Assembly (NCBI RefSeq): GCF_023343835.1
Contig: NC_064447.1
Location: 1,116,001-1,180,000, forward strand
DNA: 64,000 nt
Reading direction: 5' to 3'
Source of the DNA: Lagopus muta
Lineage: Eukaryota; Chordata; Aves; Galliformes; Phasianidae
Positions within the stretch are counted from its first letter, which is position 1. Every line of letters starts with the position of its first letter. Position numbers and translations under genes: made by a program. The notes beneath the pieces were generated by a model. It ran no database searches, was not told where the DNA came from, and saw only the letters and a list, made by a program, of their open reading frames with translations. Positions 43,071 through 54,100 of the stretch are shown in pieces.

Positions 43071-45779
43071 TTTGCGTGCGGCGGCGAGGACACAGGGAGA
43101 GGTTGGGTTGAGTTGGGTTGATGAGGCACTGGCTGGTGCACTGTTCTTAGCAATTAACAGCTTTAATCAGCTCATTCTTTTTCCTTAGTGTTGAAAATGA
43201 AATGCATAAACTGACAGATGTGGAATCTGTAGGAAACGTTTATCACTTTCAGGGCTTCCAGTTTAATTCATGTGAAGTTCTCAGCGTCTCCAGAATGAAG
43301 GAAGCATTACTCAGTGATGTACAAAATTAAGAGGGGTTTAATTTCATTTGCTGTGTTGGCCTGCTTTCCAGTGACTGCAGCATATAAACGGTGATTTCTT
43401 GTTAATGGCTAGCTAAAACAATTTCCAAATCTTAGCACAAGTACCGTGCAGATTTTTCCCCCAGCAGCTGTTGGTAAATGATGTGTGGAAAGGATACCCT
43501 CTTAGAAAAAGTTCCTGGGTCTCACTGTAGGAAAAGCTGTTTTATTCCTGTTCATTCAAGGAAAATTGTCACAAGCAGGTGATCGTCCCACTGCACTCAG
43601 TTCTGGGGAGGCCGCAGTGCTGTGCTCAGCTCTGGGCTCCTCACTGCAAGACAAGACAGCAAGGCCCTGCAGTGTGTCCAGAGTGGGGCATGGAGCTGTG
43701 AGGGGTCTGGAGCACGAGGCTGAGGAAATGGGATGGTTCCATCTGGAGAAAAGGGGCTCAGGGGACCTTATTGCTCTCAATAGCTCCCTGGAAGGAGGCT
43801 GTGGGGAGGCAGGGGTCAGCCTCTGCTCCCAGGTAATAGCGATAGGATGAGAGGTAATGGCTATGAGTTGTGCCAGGGGAGGTTCAGGTTGGATATTAGG
43901 AAAAATTTCTTCTCAGTAAGAGGTGAGGTAATGGCACTGCCACCCAGGTAGTGGTGTCACCATCCCCAGAGGTGTGCAAGAAGGTGTGGAGATGTGGCAC
44001 TGAGGGGTGTTGTCAATGGGCGCAGTGTGATGGGCTGGTGGTTGGACTTGGTGATCTTAGAGGGCTTTTCCAATTGTACTGATTCTATGATTCTAAGCTA
44101 TAGCACAGAAATCTGCGGCTTAACAGTCTGACCTTCAGAATGGCAGGTGAACTGTGGCAGTTAAGGCCCCCCTGGTGTTGCAAGTAACCATCTTATGATG
44201 TTAAATTCAAGCATGTCTTCACCTTTATCATCTTCTATAAATACGCTCTAAAGCACAGCTATGAGTAACAAGTTTATTGTTAGAAATTTGTAAACGCAGA
44301 AGAGCCAGCTTTTGTCACAACTGCAGACGTTTGTGTTTTAATCCACTCCTTAATTAGTTTGTAGAGAGTATTTTTTTTAGTCTTATTATCATGTAGCATG
44401 AGATCATATGGCTTGTATCAAGTATTTTTGCCACTTGGTTTAACCACAAGCAAATTTAACCACGTCAGGAAATGAGGCTTTCTGCATCTATAGTGCCATG
44501 TATTTAAATGATGCTCTGCAAAAACACACAAAGACATGTTCAGTTCCCCAAAGGCTCAGAGCTGGAGGTTCCCATGTGTGTAAATAACTTTGTATGCTTG
44601 CATGTAGCCCCATTGCCTCAAGTAGACTGGTAAGGTGTAAAATAGTCATGTGCGTAAATGTCCATGAAAGAAAGACTGAATAAAAAGGCGCTGGACAAGA
44701 GCTGAGAGGCAGGGTGAAGCTGAGATGTTGAAAAGCACTTGAACCGTTCATTTGTTTGATGGTAGGGAGGCCGTGCTTGTGCAAACCTGTGCAGATACAA
44801 CATGCAAATAATCTTTCAGTGTTTGTTGCCATGGTTTTCTAGACTGAGCAAGCACACAAACAGATTTGTTACTCTTCCAGTATATTTTGAAATGAATATA
44901 GATTGCATGCACTGTGTACTCGATGTTTCATTATCTGTGGTGGTCTTAATTTTGTTTTATGTTGTAGTCTTAAGTTTGCACTTTGTGCTAATTACAGTGT
45001 GAAACTTATTTCTCAGAGTTCTTAGCCATCACCAAAGTAGGTGTCATCCTTTTAGCTTAGCTATTAATTTTAATAATGCATCCGTTCTTAAAAGACTCTT
45101 GATTGAATAATCTGGCAAACGATGATGGATGATTTCAGTGTTTGTACAGCAGTTCTTCCCCATTCAGGTAAGAGGATTTAAACCAAAGGTCAGACGTCTG
45201 TTGTTAATCCTTCATGTCTTACTAAGCAGGAATTGCCTAATCACACAGCTTTATTTTCCTCAGCAGCTGAGGTCAAGCCCTTAGAGGAAGGGATGAAATG
45301 CACTGCATGTGACCGTGCTGCTGAGCCTCTTCTTTGCACGTCCTTGGTACCTCAGAGCTGCTAACTGGGCATCTTTCTTGAAGGCAGTGATCAAAGCACC
45401 CTAGGATGATGGTCTGCTTATGTCTCCAATAGGATATGAGTATCTTCCAGCAGGGCTTCTCTGCTGAATATTACTAGGAAACGCCAATTTCCATCTAAAT
45501 CTGCACAACTGGAGATATATAATTTAGATATTGGCCGGACTTGCATTAGTAATGGAATCGGGTAAATGTGAAAGCTGTGAAATAGTCACTCGAGCAAAGA
45601 TGGTCCACGTTTTTTAGATAATTCTTACTCCTGTTAAGGTGTGGAAGACGCTCACGCGTGTTCCCATGCAGTGCTACCTCCCACCAGTGCTGCTTTCTGA
45701 CAGCACTGACGTCTTTCTGTCCGAAATGTCCCAATCACCGATGTACGCCTCGCTGAGAACGAGAGCTACAAAGCTCTCC
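43071..45779. other. Intergenic DNA between CRAMP1 and the candidate IFT140 promoter
   Basis: It contains one CR1 (43,572-44,098). The remainder is AT-rich with no gene, exon or RNA recognised. If the IFT140 transcript starts at the CCAAT cluster, this stretch would be its first intron. Confidence 0.6.
43572..44098 (+). mobile_element. CR1 LINE fragment between CRAMP1 and IFT140
   Basis: CR1 ORF2 end and 3' UTR (CTGGGGAGGCCGCAGTGCTG, then GGTTCAGGTTGGATATTAGG, ending GATTCTATGATTCT). Confidence 0.88.
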
Positions 45780-46360
45780 GTGGCGCTTCCAGCGGGCCGG
45801 ACCGGCTCCTCTCGGCTCCTCTCGGCCCCTGCCGGCTGCCCCGCGTCGGCCGCTTCCGTCGCTCTTCGGTTTCGCTTCGGAAGTTTCCGCTCAGGGCCCC
45901 GCCCCGTTGTCAGGGGTAACGCGGAGCATCGGAGCCAGCGCGGTCTTCGGGTGGCGCGGCCGCTGCAGGCAGAGCGGGCTGCGGGTACGGCCTGCGCGGG
46001 ACGGGGCGCCGGAACGCGGTGGGGCGGGGAGGCGACTTCAGCCGGGAGCCGGGCTGCGGGCGTAGCAGGGCCGAGCAGCGGCGGCCGGGCCTCGTCCCGA
46101 CGGAAACGCCCCGGAGCCGTGCAGGGCAGCGCTTTTCATCCAGCTGTGCGTTGCAGTGAAATTGTACCTCGTTAGGTTGGTAGGTGCGGCCAGGCACAGC
46201 TCCGGACAGCTGCCGACCTGCTCCAGCCGGGATCCGGATGGCTGTGTTAGGTTCGTAGTGCTGGGTGCGCTGCGCTGAGCTCCGTGAGGATTCCCCGAGG
46301 GCCGGACTGCAGAGCCGTGCCAGCACTGGTGTCCGGAGTGGGGCTGCTCCTCTGGCCAGG
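45780..46360 (+). promoter_or_regulatory. IFT140: GC-rich island, candidate IFT140 promoter and 5' exon
   Basis: An abrupt CpG-rich patch lies about 1.6 kb upstream of the first coding exon. It contains an X-box-like site at 45,906-45,920 and an ETS-like CGGAAGT near 45,878. A possible first-exon donor, GGCCAG|GTAGGA, ends at 46,359; other GT sites in the island (for example CTGCGG|GTACGG) cannot be excluded. The exact non-coding exon is therefore unresolved. Confidence 0.6.
45906..45920 (+). promoter_or_regulatory. Candidate X-box (RFX binding site)
   Basis: The sequence GTTGTC-AGG-GGTAAC matches the X-box consensus GTNRCC-N(0-3)-RGYAAC at 11 of 12 half-site positions, with one C-to-T change in the left half. 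RFX factors control many cilia genes through this motif, and it lies in the island upstream of IFT140. Confidence 0.55.
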
Positions 46361-47946
46361 TAGGAACAGGAGCAGAGGTTGAGCTTCAATCTCCCTCTGC
46401 TTTCCTCTGTTAGCTTTCTGTGCATTGTTTCAAAAGTGTCTATCGTGTATATCCTCCGTGATCCGTGTGAGGGAGGGGATTGTCTCCTCTGCTCTGCCCG
46501 CGGAGCCCCCAGCTGCAGTGCTGCGTCCAGGCCTGGGGCCCAGCACAGGAAGGGTGGGAGGCAATGAAGATGCTCGGAGGTTGGAGCAGCTCTGCTATGC
46601 AGACAGGCTGAGGGAATTGGGCTTGTTTAACTTGGAGAAGAGACTTCATTGTGGACTTTCAATACTTAAAGGGAGCTTATAAACAGGAGGTCTTTAAGTC
46701 CCTTCCAACCTAAGCTGTTCTATGATTAAAGAGATCATATAGCTGGGCTTGATCACCTTCCATACCTGAACTTTGTGAGAAATTCTTTTTTCAACCTTGG
46801 AAAAAAATAGGACGTGCCATGCTAGGAGCACTTATGGAAGACAGTCCTCGTTTTTCACTTTCTTCTTTGAACAGTTAAGATAGATAACGAATTTTTAAGA
46901 TTATGCAGATATAATGTTGGTTTGGTTCCTGTGTGTAGTTCACGTTGCTGACAATGTCAGTGGCAAGGTACAGAACCACCAGGCTATTTAAAAACATTGC
47001 CTATCTTTCTAACACATCTGATCAAAGGTGCTGAATTTGATTTTTCTATTTTGGGGGGGAGAAGACAACCCTCTTAAAGAAAAATCTTCATTTTAAGCAG
47101 TGATGGAATATTTAAACTAAAGAGACTTTCTGTGTCTGATTGGTGACCTGGGAAGATCTTCTTACCTACATGTGCCTACAGGTCAGCAACTCGTGGCTGA
47201 GGTGGTCATAAAAGATCTTCGTCCCCACAGGTGTCAAGGAACTGTTTAAACCTTCGATGGGTTATTTTAATTTCTTGTTTCTCAGGTCTTGGCATTTTAG
47301 CTAATAACTGAGGTGCTTAAAAGGTGGTTGTCTCTGGCTGTTTGTTCTAAACCAAGCCAATGAGATTGTACAACACAAATCCCCCAACCAGTTTTCATAT
47401 GTAAACTTTCAAAGACCGAATTACCCACTCCATTTCTGAGAAGAACACCATTTCAGGTTTATTTTCCTTGGAAAAGGATCACTTATTGAGGGCTTTCATT
47501 CAGATGTTAAGATAAGTTGCTTTGGTTTTGCATGACCGGACTGTTGGTCCGGTGATTTCAGCAGTATAAGCTCCAAAATGGTGACAACTTCTAAAGCTCA
47601 CTTTGAAAGAAAGCTCAGATGTGAGGCTTTACAGCCGGAGGTCACTCTGCACATCGTTCTCTTCAGACATGAAGTGCTCGAAATACTCTTGAAAGAACTC
47701 TGAGCTTACCAGAATGTTCTCTGAAATAAATCAGCGTAAGCCACTGGGAGACCAGGTGCTGCTCTGTGCACACCGTGCTCTATGGGCTAAAGGCTCCGTA
47801 CTGCCCACTGCTCTTCAAAAATACCACTTGGCCCTTTTTCATTAAGGTGGACGCGCATTAAGATGGTGATGTGGTAGCTTTGTTTTTTTCCCCGTTTTTC
47901 GCATACTTCCCTGTTAAACGCCTGTTTTCCTCATGCAAACTTGCAG
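46360..47946 (+). other. IFT140 5' intron (probable)
   Basis: It lies between the GC-rich island and the acceptor of the first coding exon. It holds one broken CR1 near its left end and otherwise nothing recognised. Confidence 0.6.
46480..46730 (+). mobile_element. CR1 LINE fragment downstream of the IFT140 island
   Basis: GCAGTGCTGCGTCCAGGCCT, then CAGACAGGCTGAGGGAATTG and a short tail CTGTTCTATGATT. Its centre is deleted. Confidence 0.82.
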
Positions 47947-48108
47947 TCAGTGACTTCTGCCATGGCTGTGTATGTGGATCACCGGACAGAGGCTCCGGAT
48001 TCAGTGGCCTCCCCTTCTCTTATAACGTGGCACTCTGTCCAACCTCTCCTGGCAGTCGCTTCCATCAGCACAGCGGCAGGAGGCTGTGTGGATATCTACC
48101 TGGAGCAG
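47947..48108 (+). CDS. IFT140: IFT140 first coding exon (CDS from 47,962; residues 1-49)
   Basis: Acceptor AAACTTGCAG|TCAG, then 15 nt of 5' UTR, then ATG. It encodes [20 protein letters not shown] and ends VDIYLEQ before donor GAGCAG|GTGAGC, in phase 0. Confidence 0.93.
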
Positions 48109-51100
48109 GTGAGCAATCAGCAGCTTTGCTGCTCTGAAACTTCACTTTGGCATTACGTATGCCTGCAATTCCAAGTTTTCCTGGTGATGCTTACCAGTTT
48201 GCAGGTTAGGCTTAACAATAGAATGGCCACGTGCTTCTTTTTTCTCTTTTTAAACTTTAAGGGAATCAAGTGTACTCAATAATGGGAATTAGGAAAAAAA
48301 TCATTCTTCCCCTTGAGCCTGCCTTGGTTTGCTAGACCCAGCTCATGGCATCTGAGAGGGCTGTAGACAGCTATTTGCTGTGCTGCTCTCGTAAGCTATG
48401 CACGAGGGGCTCGTGTAGCACTTCAGTTTGCACCATTTCCAGGGGAAAATAAGAATCTGTGCTATTTAGGGGAATGGTGCAGCAGATGCACTGAAAACAT
48501 TGACATTTGTTAATGTGAGTATTCTATAAAATGCATAACTTTAAGAGTGTATTATGAAAAACTGTCATCCACATTTGATAAATAGGAAAATAAATACATG
48601 GAGGTGTTAAACAATTTGCCTGAAATAATGCAGCAAACTATGCTCAGAGGAGAGCCTACCTTTTGGAGCTAATTAAGCCTTAGTTTATTGTATTATCGGT
48701 GAAGAGCTTTATTGTTTTTCTTCTTTTTTTTTAAACTGCAATGTGGTGGGGGCCATCATATCGTTCTTATAGGAATCTCCTGTTTAGTGAGAGCTCTTTG
48801 TGCATGCTGTGAGGGAGGAATAGCCTTGCAAAGCAGAGGGAAGCTGTCACTTAACACCACTGTGTTTTCAGCAGCTATTTTCAAGTGGCTGTGCTGCATA
48901 TCGTAGCACACCCATGCATGTGAAATAGCCAGAAATACATGGTGTAGCCACTTCTTGTGTCTTACCAGATGTTCTGATGCAAGTCAGTTCTTTTAGACAA
49001 GAAAATATCTTGTTGGCCGGGGAGTAAATCTGAAGGTTTAGCTGCATTCTTGCGTTGATCGTGCCCTTTGTTTCTGTTTGCAGGGAGAACACGTGCCTGA
49101 CACACGCGTGGAGAGAAGCTCTCAGGTCACATTGCTCTCCTGGCACCCTTCCAGGCCGATCCTGGCAGCTGGCTGGGAGACTGGAGAAGTCGTCATACTT
49201 AACAAACAAGACAAGGAGCTCCACACCATGCCACCAAACCACAGCGCCAAAATCTCTATCCTACAGTGGAGCAGCAATGGCTCCCGCCTGGTGTCTGGGG
49301 ACAGGGTAAGCACTCAGCTGTCAAACCTTCATCTGGAATACAGTGCGTGCCTTGTGATGGAAAGGATCACGGAGTGGACTGCAAAGGAAGGGAATAGGTG
49401 CAGGAGCAGGGGAGGGATACATTTCCTTGCTTTAGGTACAAATTAAAATGGTTAGGGAGTGAAAACAAACGTAATTGTGTTAACTTTTCCACAGTTTTTT
49501 CAATCTGTCTTTAAATGAGCATCTCTAGCCTTGCTGAGGGCGGTGAGGCACTGGCACAGGTTGCCCAAGGAGGCTGTGGATGCCCCATCCCTGCAGGCAT
49601 TCGAGGCCAGGCTGGATGTGGCTCTGGGCAGCCTGGGCTGCTGGTTGGTGACCTGCACACAGCAGGGGTTGGAACTGGATGAGCTTTGTGGGCCTTTTCA
49701 ACTCAGGCCATTCTGTGATTAGAATAGTAGGTCAGGATTTCAGGCTGTTTGATGCACAGAATGTTTGAGCTGTGGGTGATTTCAGTTGCTTGTCCCTGTG
49801 TATGCAGGAAGTTTGCATTTCAACAGTACGCTAATATGAATTGTACTTACTGTATGGAAAATACTTTGGAAATGGTTGAAATATCAGTCTATTGGTAAGC
49901 TTGTTACCCTTTATGTAGTGAAACGAGATGCTAATAATAAAATATCTACTATTCAGGACTAAGCATTCACAGAAGATTCCGATTTGTCAGCTCTTGAGTG
50001 AGCAAATGGTGACAATGTGCTTTTTTACATTCTTTCCGATAAATCTGAGCATGCCCAAGAATTTTGCTTCAGTTCTCAAGACTTTTTCCTATGATTTGGA
50101 GGGAAATGTAATTTTACATCATCCTTGTTAAAATTCTTTTGCCCTTTCTGCATTTGACAGAAATGCAGAAATTAAACATTGAGTCGTGATTGCATTTATC
50201 CTCTTAATTAGAAAAGATGTTGCCTGAAGGAAGGATGATAACAGTAACTGGGAGTTCATGTGGAGAATATGTTAATGTAACTGCTGTTCACATTCATGTG
50301 GCACTTGGGAACAGACTTTTTCAAATTGGTTTTTGGTGTTGGATCACAATAAGTCTCCTTAAAACAGGTGTAGGGTCAGTAAAACCACTGCTTTTGTTGC
50401 CTGCATTAATGAAGCAAAAGGAGGTTGAACTTTGCATCGCAAGTTGTTGTTTTGTTCATGCAGTGCTTATACAGAGGACATCCAAATGCCATTTGTTTCC
50501 CTAAGCATGAACATAATAACAAAAATAAATAATAAAGTTCCAGCTGTGAAGCTGCAGCGTAGGTCAGCTCGTTGGGACAGTTCAGGCACATGACATGCTG
50601 AAGGCTTTTTGCATCTCTGCCTTCTTCATCCATATTTTCTAGTCACTGGGGCTCTATGCATTCTGAGCTGGCACTGCCAAATGCTTATTACCTCCAAAAC
50701 CTGCACCAGGCTCTAAGATTTGCACAGTGGTTGCACTTTGGTGTGTGCTTGTGTTCCTCCTTGCAGCAGAAGGCACAAACTGAGATTGTTTGTGTGATGG
50801 TTCTCACCTACACTGCAAATACGTGTTATAGAAAGTACGTGTTTGAACAGAAAAAAAGACAGTGAATATGTATTCCTAGGTTTTATATTCAATTGATAAC
50901 CAGATTAAATCTTAAGAGTGCAATCTGTCGTAATGAAATTCATTTGAAATTCTGAGATTTGTTTGTAAGATTGAAGTTCTGTTTGGAATGAAGTAAGCAG
51001 GTGAAAGTTAGACAAATGTTAAGGGAGGGGCAGACAGCAAGGCTATGAAGTTCTTTCATTGGGAAATTGTAGAAATTTTGTCACTCAAAATTCTTTTAAA

Positions 51101-54100
51101 ATCAGACTGAAAGAAATGGGGTGCAATTATTTTCCAGCATCAACTTCCATTGACTACTGTTGCATTAATTAGCTAACTAGCCTTGCTTTCTTTAACTTGT
51201 GATTCTTCTAGAGACTGAATTCTCACATATGTGCAACGTGTGATGAATTAACCGCGGTCTTTTTTTTCTTTGTAGCATGGTATCTTGTTTCTATGGAGAA
51301 TGGACCAGCGAGGTCGAGTGCAAGGTCCTCCCGTGCTGAAACACGACTATGGAAAATGTCTGTCGCACTGCATCTTCCGACCGCCCCCTCCTGGCGAGTA
51401 AGTGCTGTGTCCTGCCGCAGCGCAGGTGGACCAGCTCTGTTCACAGACCATTTCTATTTAACATCTTTATTAATGATCTTGACGAGGACATTCTGGCTCG
51501 GATCAGGAATGGAGTGGTGAGCAGGACCAGGGCAGTCATCCTGCCCTGTACTCAGCACTGGTGAGGCCTCACCTCGAGTGCTGTGTTCAGTTTTGGGCAG
51601 CTCAGTACAGAAAGGACACGGAGGTGCTGGAGCAGGTCCAAAGAAGGGCAACAAGGCTGTGAAGAGAATATGTTGGGGAACTGCCTATGAGGAGAGATTG
51701 AAGGAACTGGGGCTGTTCAGTCTGGGGAAAAGGAAGCTGAGGGGAGACCTTGCTGCTCTCTTCCAATACCTGAAATATGATTACAGAGAGAGTGGGGCTG
51801 GTCTCTCCTCACTGGTGACAGGACAAGGAGAAACGGCCTTAAGTTTCACCAGGGGAGGTTTAGGTTGGATATCAGGAAATGCTTCTTTACAGTAACAGTT
51901 GTTAGGCACTGGAATAGGCTCCCCCAGGGAGGTGGTTGACTCACCATCCCTGGATGTGTTTAAAAACCATTTGGTTGTGGTGCTCAGGGATGTGATGTAG
52001 GTGTAGGCTGTAAGAATTAGGGTACTATGGTTGGGTTGTGGTTGGACTTGATGATCTTTAAGGTCTTTTCCAACCTGAGCAATTCTATGATTCTATGATT
52101 TAATAAATAATAATAATACAAAACTGTCCTTGTAGTTGTCCTCTGGTTCCAAGCTTTTCTTCCTCTCTATTTGCAGCAGAGGCTGTTTGTGTTCTGCACG
52201 CAGTGACAAGTCTTTCGTTTTGTCAACACCCCTCTCACTGTTGCTGTTCATTCTTCTTTCTTTAGTTCTTCATAATCAGTGACATTTGCCAATTAGAAAA
52301 GCACAAAGCACACTGGAAACAGTTATTCATGAAATTATTGGCAAGAATAACTGAATTCTTAAATCTGTCTTTTCTCTTCAAGAAAGAAGTAGTAATAAGG
52401 TATAATATTAAGGAAAAAAACCAAACAAACGGATTTTTCTTTGTCTGGGACATTGTTTCACATCTCTCTAAAAATAATAATGCTTAAAGGGGGAAAAAAG
52501 GGTGAAGCAATACAAGTGAAAACTGGTACTAAATGAGCTTTATATCTTTCGGGAGTTAGTTGATTTCCAACCAGTGCATGAAACATCTTTCTTCTCTCTT
52601 TACAGTTCTATGAAATATTCCTTTCTTTAGGATGGAATGTATTCTGTTATGTAGGGAATTGGAAATGAAGTATCTTTTGTTTGCAGAGACTTCCTACAGC
52701 TGGCAAAAGCTGCTGTGAGTGGTGATGAGAAAGCCTTGGATATGTTTAACTGGAGAAAAGCTGGAACAGAAGCACCTTTGAAAACAGGACTCCAGGAAGG
52801 ACTGTCCTTCTTTGTCACCTTGACTGATGGTAAGAGCAAGAACACTTTTTTCAGCTGCTGTGAACTTGCCTGTTAGTGGTTCAAAACAGTTTAATGACTT
52901 AGATTTCTGCTACATTCCACCCCTTCCTGGCTTGAACCAATGATTGAGCAGGTTGCAGGTAAGCCTTTTCCCATTACAGTGATCCAGTACACCATGATGC
53001 TTCATACAATTTGCCTGTCACGGTGCAGGTTGACAAAATGAGATGATTGATGGTTGAAATTCATGTTCCTTTGTGGGCCAGTACTCGATGGTTTCCTGGA
53101 GGCACATAGCTGCTTGGACCAGGGAAGGTTTGGCTTGCATGTCATCAGTTCCATACAGTCCACCCCCAGGTGTCATGCTGATCTTTCAGTGACATTGGAT
53201 GTCATGTTGCCACTCCCGGTGATCAGAAGAGACTCGGGGGACAGCACAGATGTTTCAGAAGTACCAGAAGGTGTAGGCCCGCCCTCCACAGCAGGATACA
53301 TGCCATGTTCCTGTCCTGGGTCAGTACTAAAGCTTGCACTAGGGCATGTCCTGGCCAGATATACCATACCCATTGGCTCAATAGCAAGGCTCTGTAACTA
53401 TATTGGGTACCAAAGGGGGAGTCCAGATTTGTCACGGACCATGATTAAGGTCCCCTTAGCAATGAAAACCAGAGTGCTGACCATGATGCCTGCAGGCCAT
53501 GTGCCTGTTACTGGGGGGACTACAGATCCTCCAACCTCCAATAATCTCCCCCAAGGTGCAAGTAGGCCACACAACTTTGGTCTAATTTGCAATTTCCAAG
53601 GCCATTCTTTTTTATGGCTACAGGGTTCTAGGTTTTCAGGGGCAGTGAGCAGATTATTGTCTTTGCAATTTGGGGTCTTACCCGACTATCTGTGTCTGCA
53701 ATTTGGATCCTAAGTGGGTAGGCCCATGTTGTCTATAGCATCTTTAGGGCACAGGGTTTGCTGTCTCTAGGCCTTTTGTTCAGGTCCCACAGGGTTTTGT
53801 AGAGTCTCTTTGTCCACCCCAGCAGAGACTGAGAGTCTATCCCATTGGATTATATGGCAGGTGGAATTGCCACTCAGTGTTGTTTTCTTCTGCCCAGAGT
53901 TGTACCACCAGTAAAATGAGTTCCTCAGTCACTCTCAATTACTCGAGGTGTCCTGTAGGCAGCCATCAGTTTGGTGAATGCTCTGAAGGTATTATGCCTG
54001 GTTCACTGTTGGCAGTATATAGGCCTGCATTAGCCCACTGGATGTGTTGATTCAGGTCAGGGCATATCTTGCCCCCTCAGATCGAGGGAGGGGCTCGATG

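Larger units (their letters stand above)
48109..52686 (+). other. IFT140 introns between coding exons 1 and 4
   Basis: Three introns (48109-49083, 49306-51275, 51398-52686). Two carry CR1 copies. The rest is unremarkable AT-rich DNA. Confidence 0.8.

Noticed and set aside
45639..46175. 178-codon open frame through the IFT140 island
   Set aside because: Arg/Ala/Gly-rich because of CpG content; it has no family resemblance and IFT140 starts further downstream.
53054..53713. 219-codon plus-strand open frame within the ERV
   Set aside because: It runs antisense to the provirus, has no recognised domain, and the opposite strand is the proviral coding strand.
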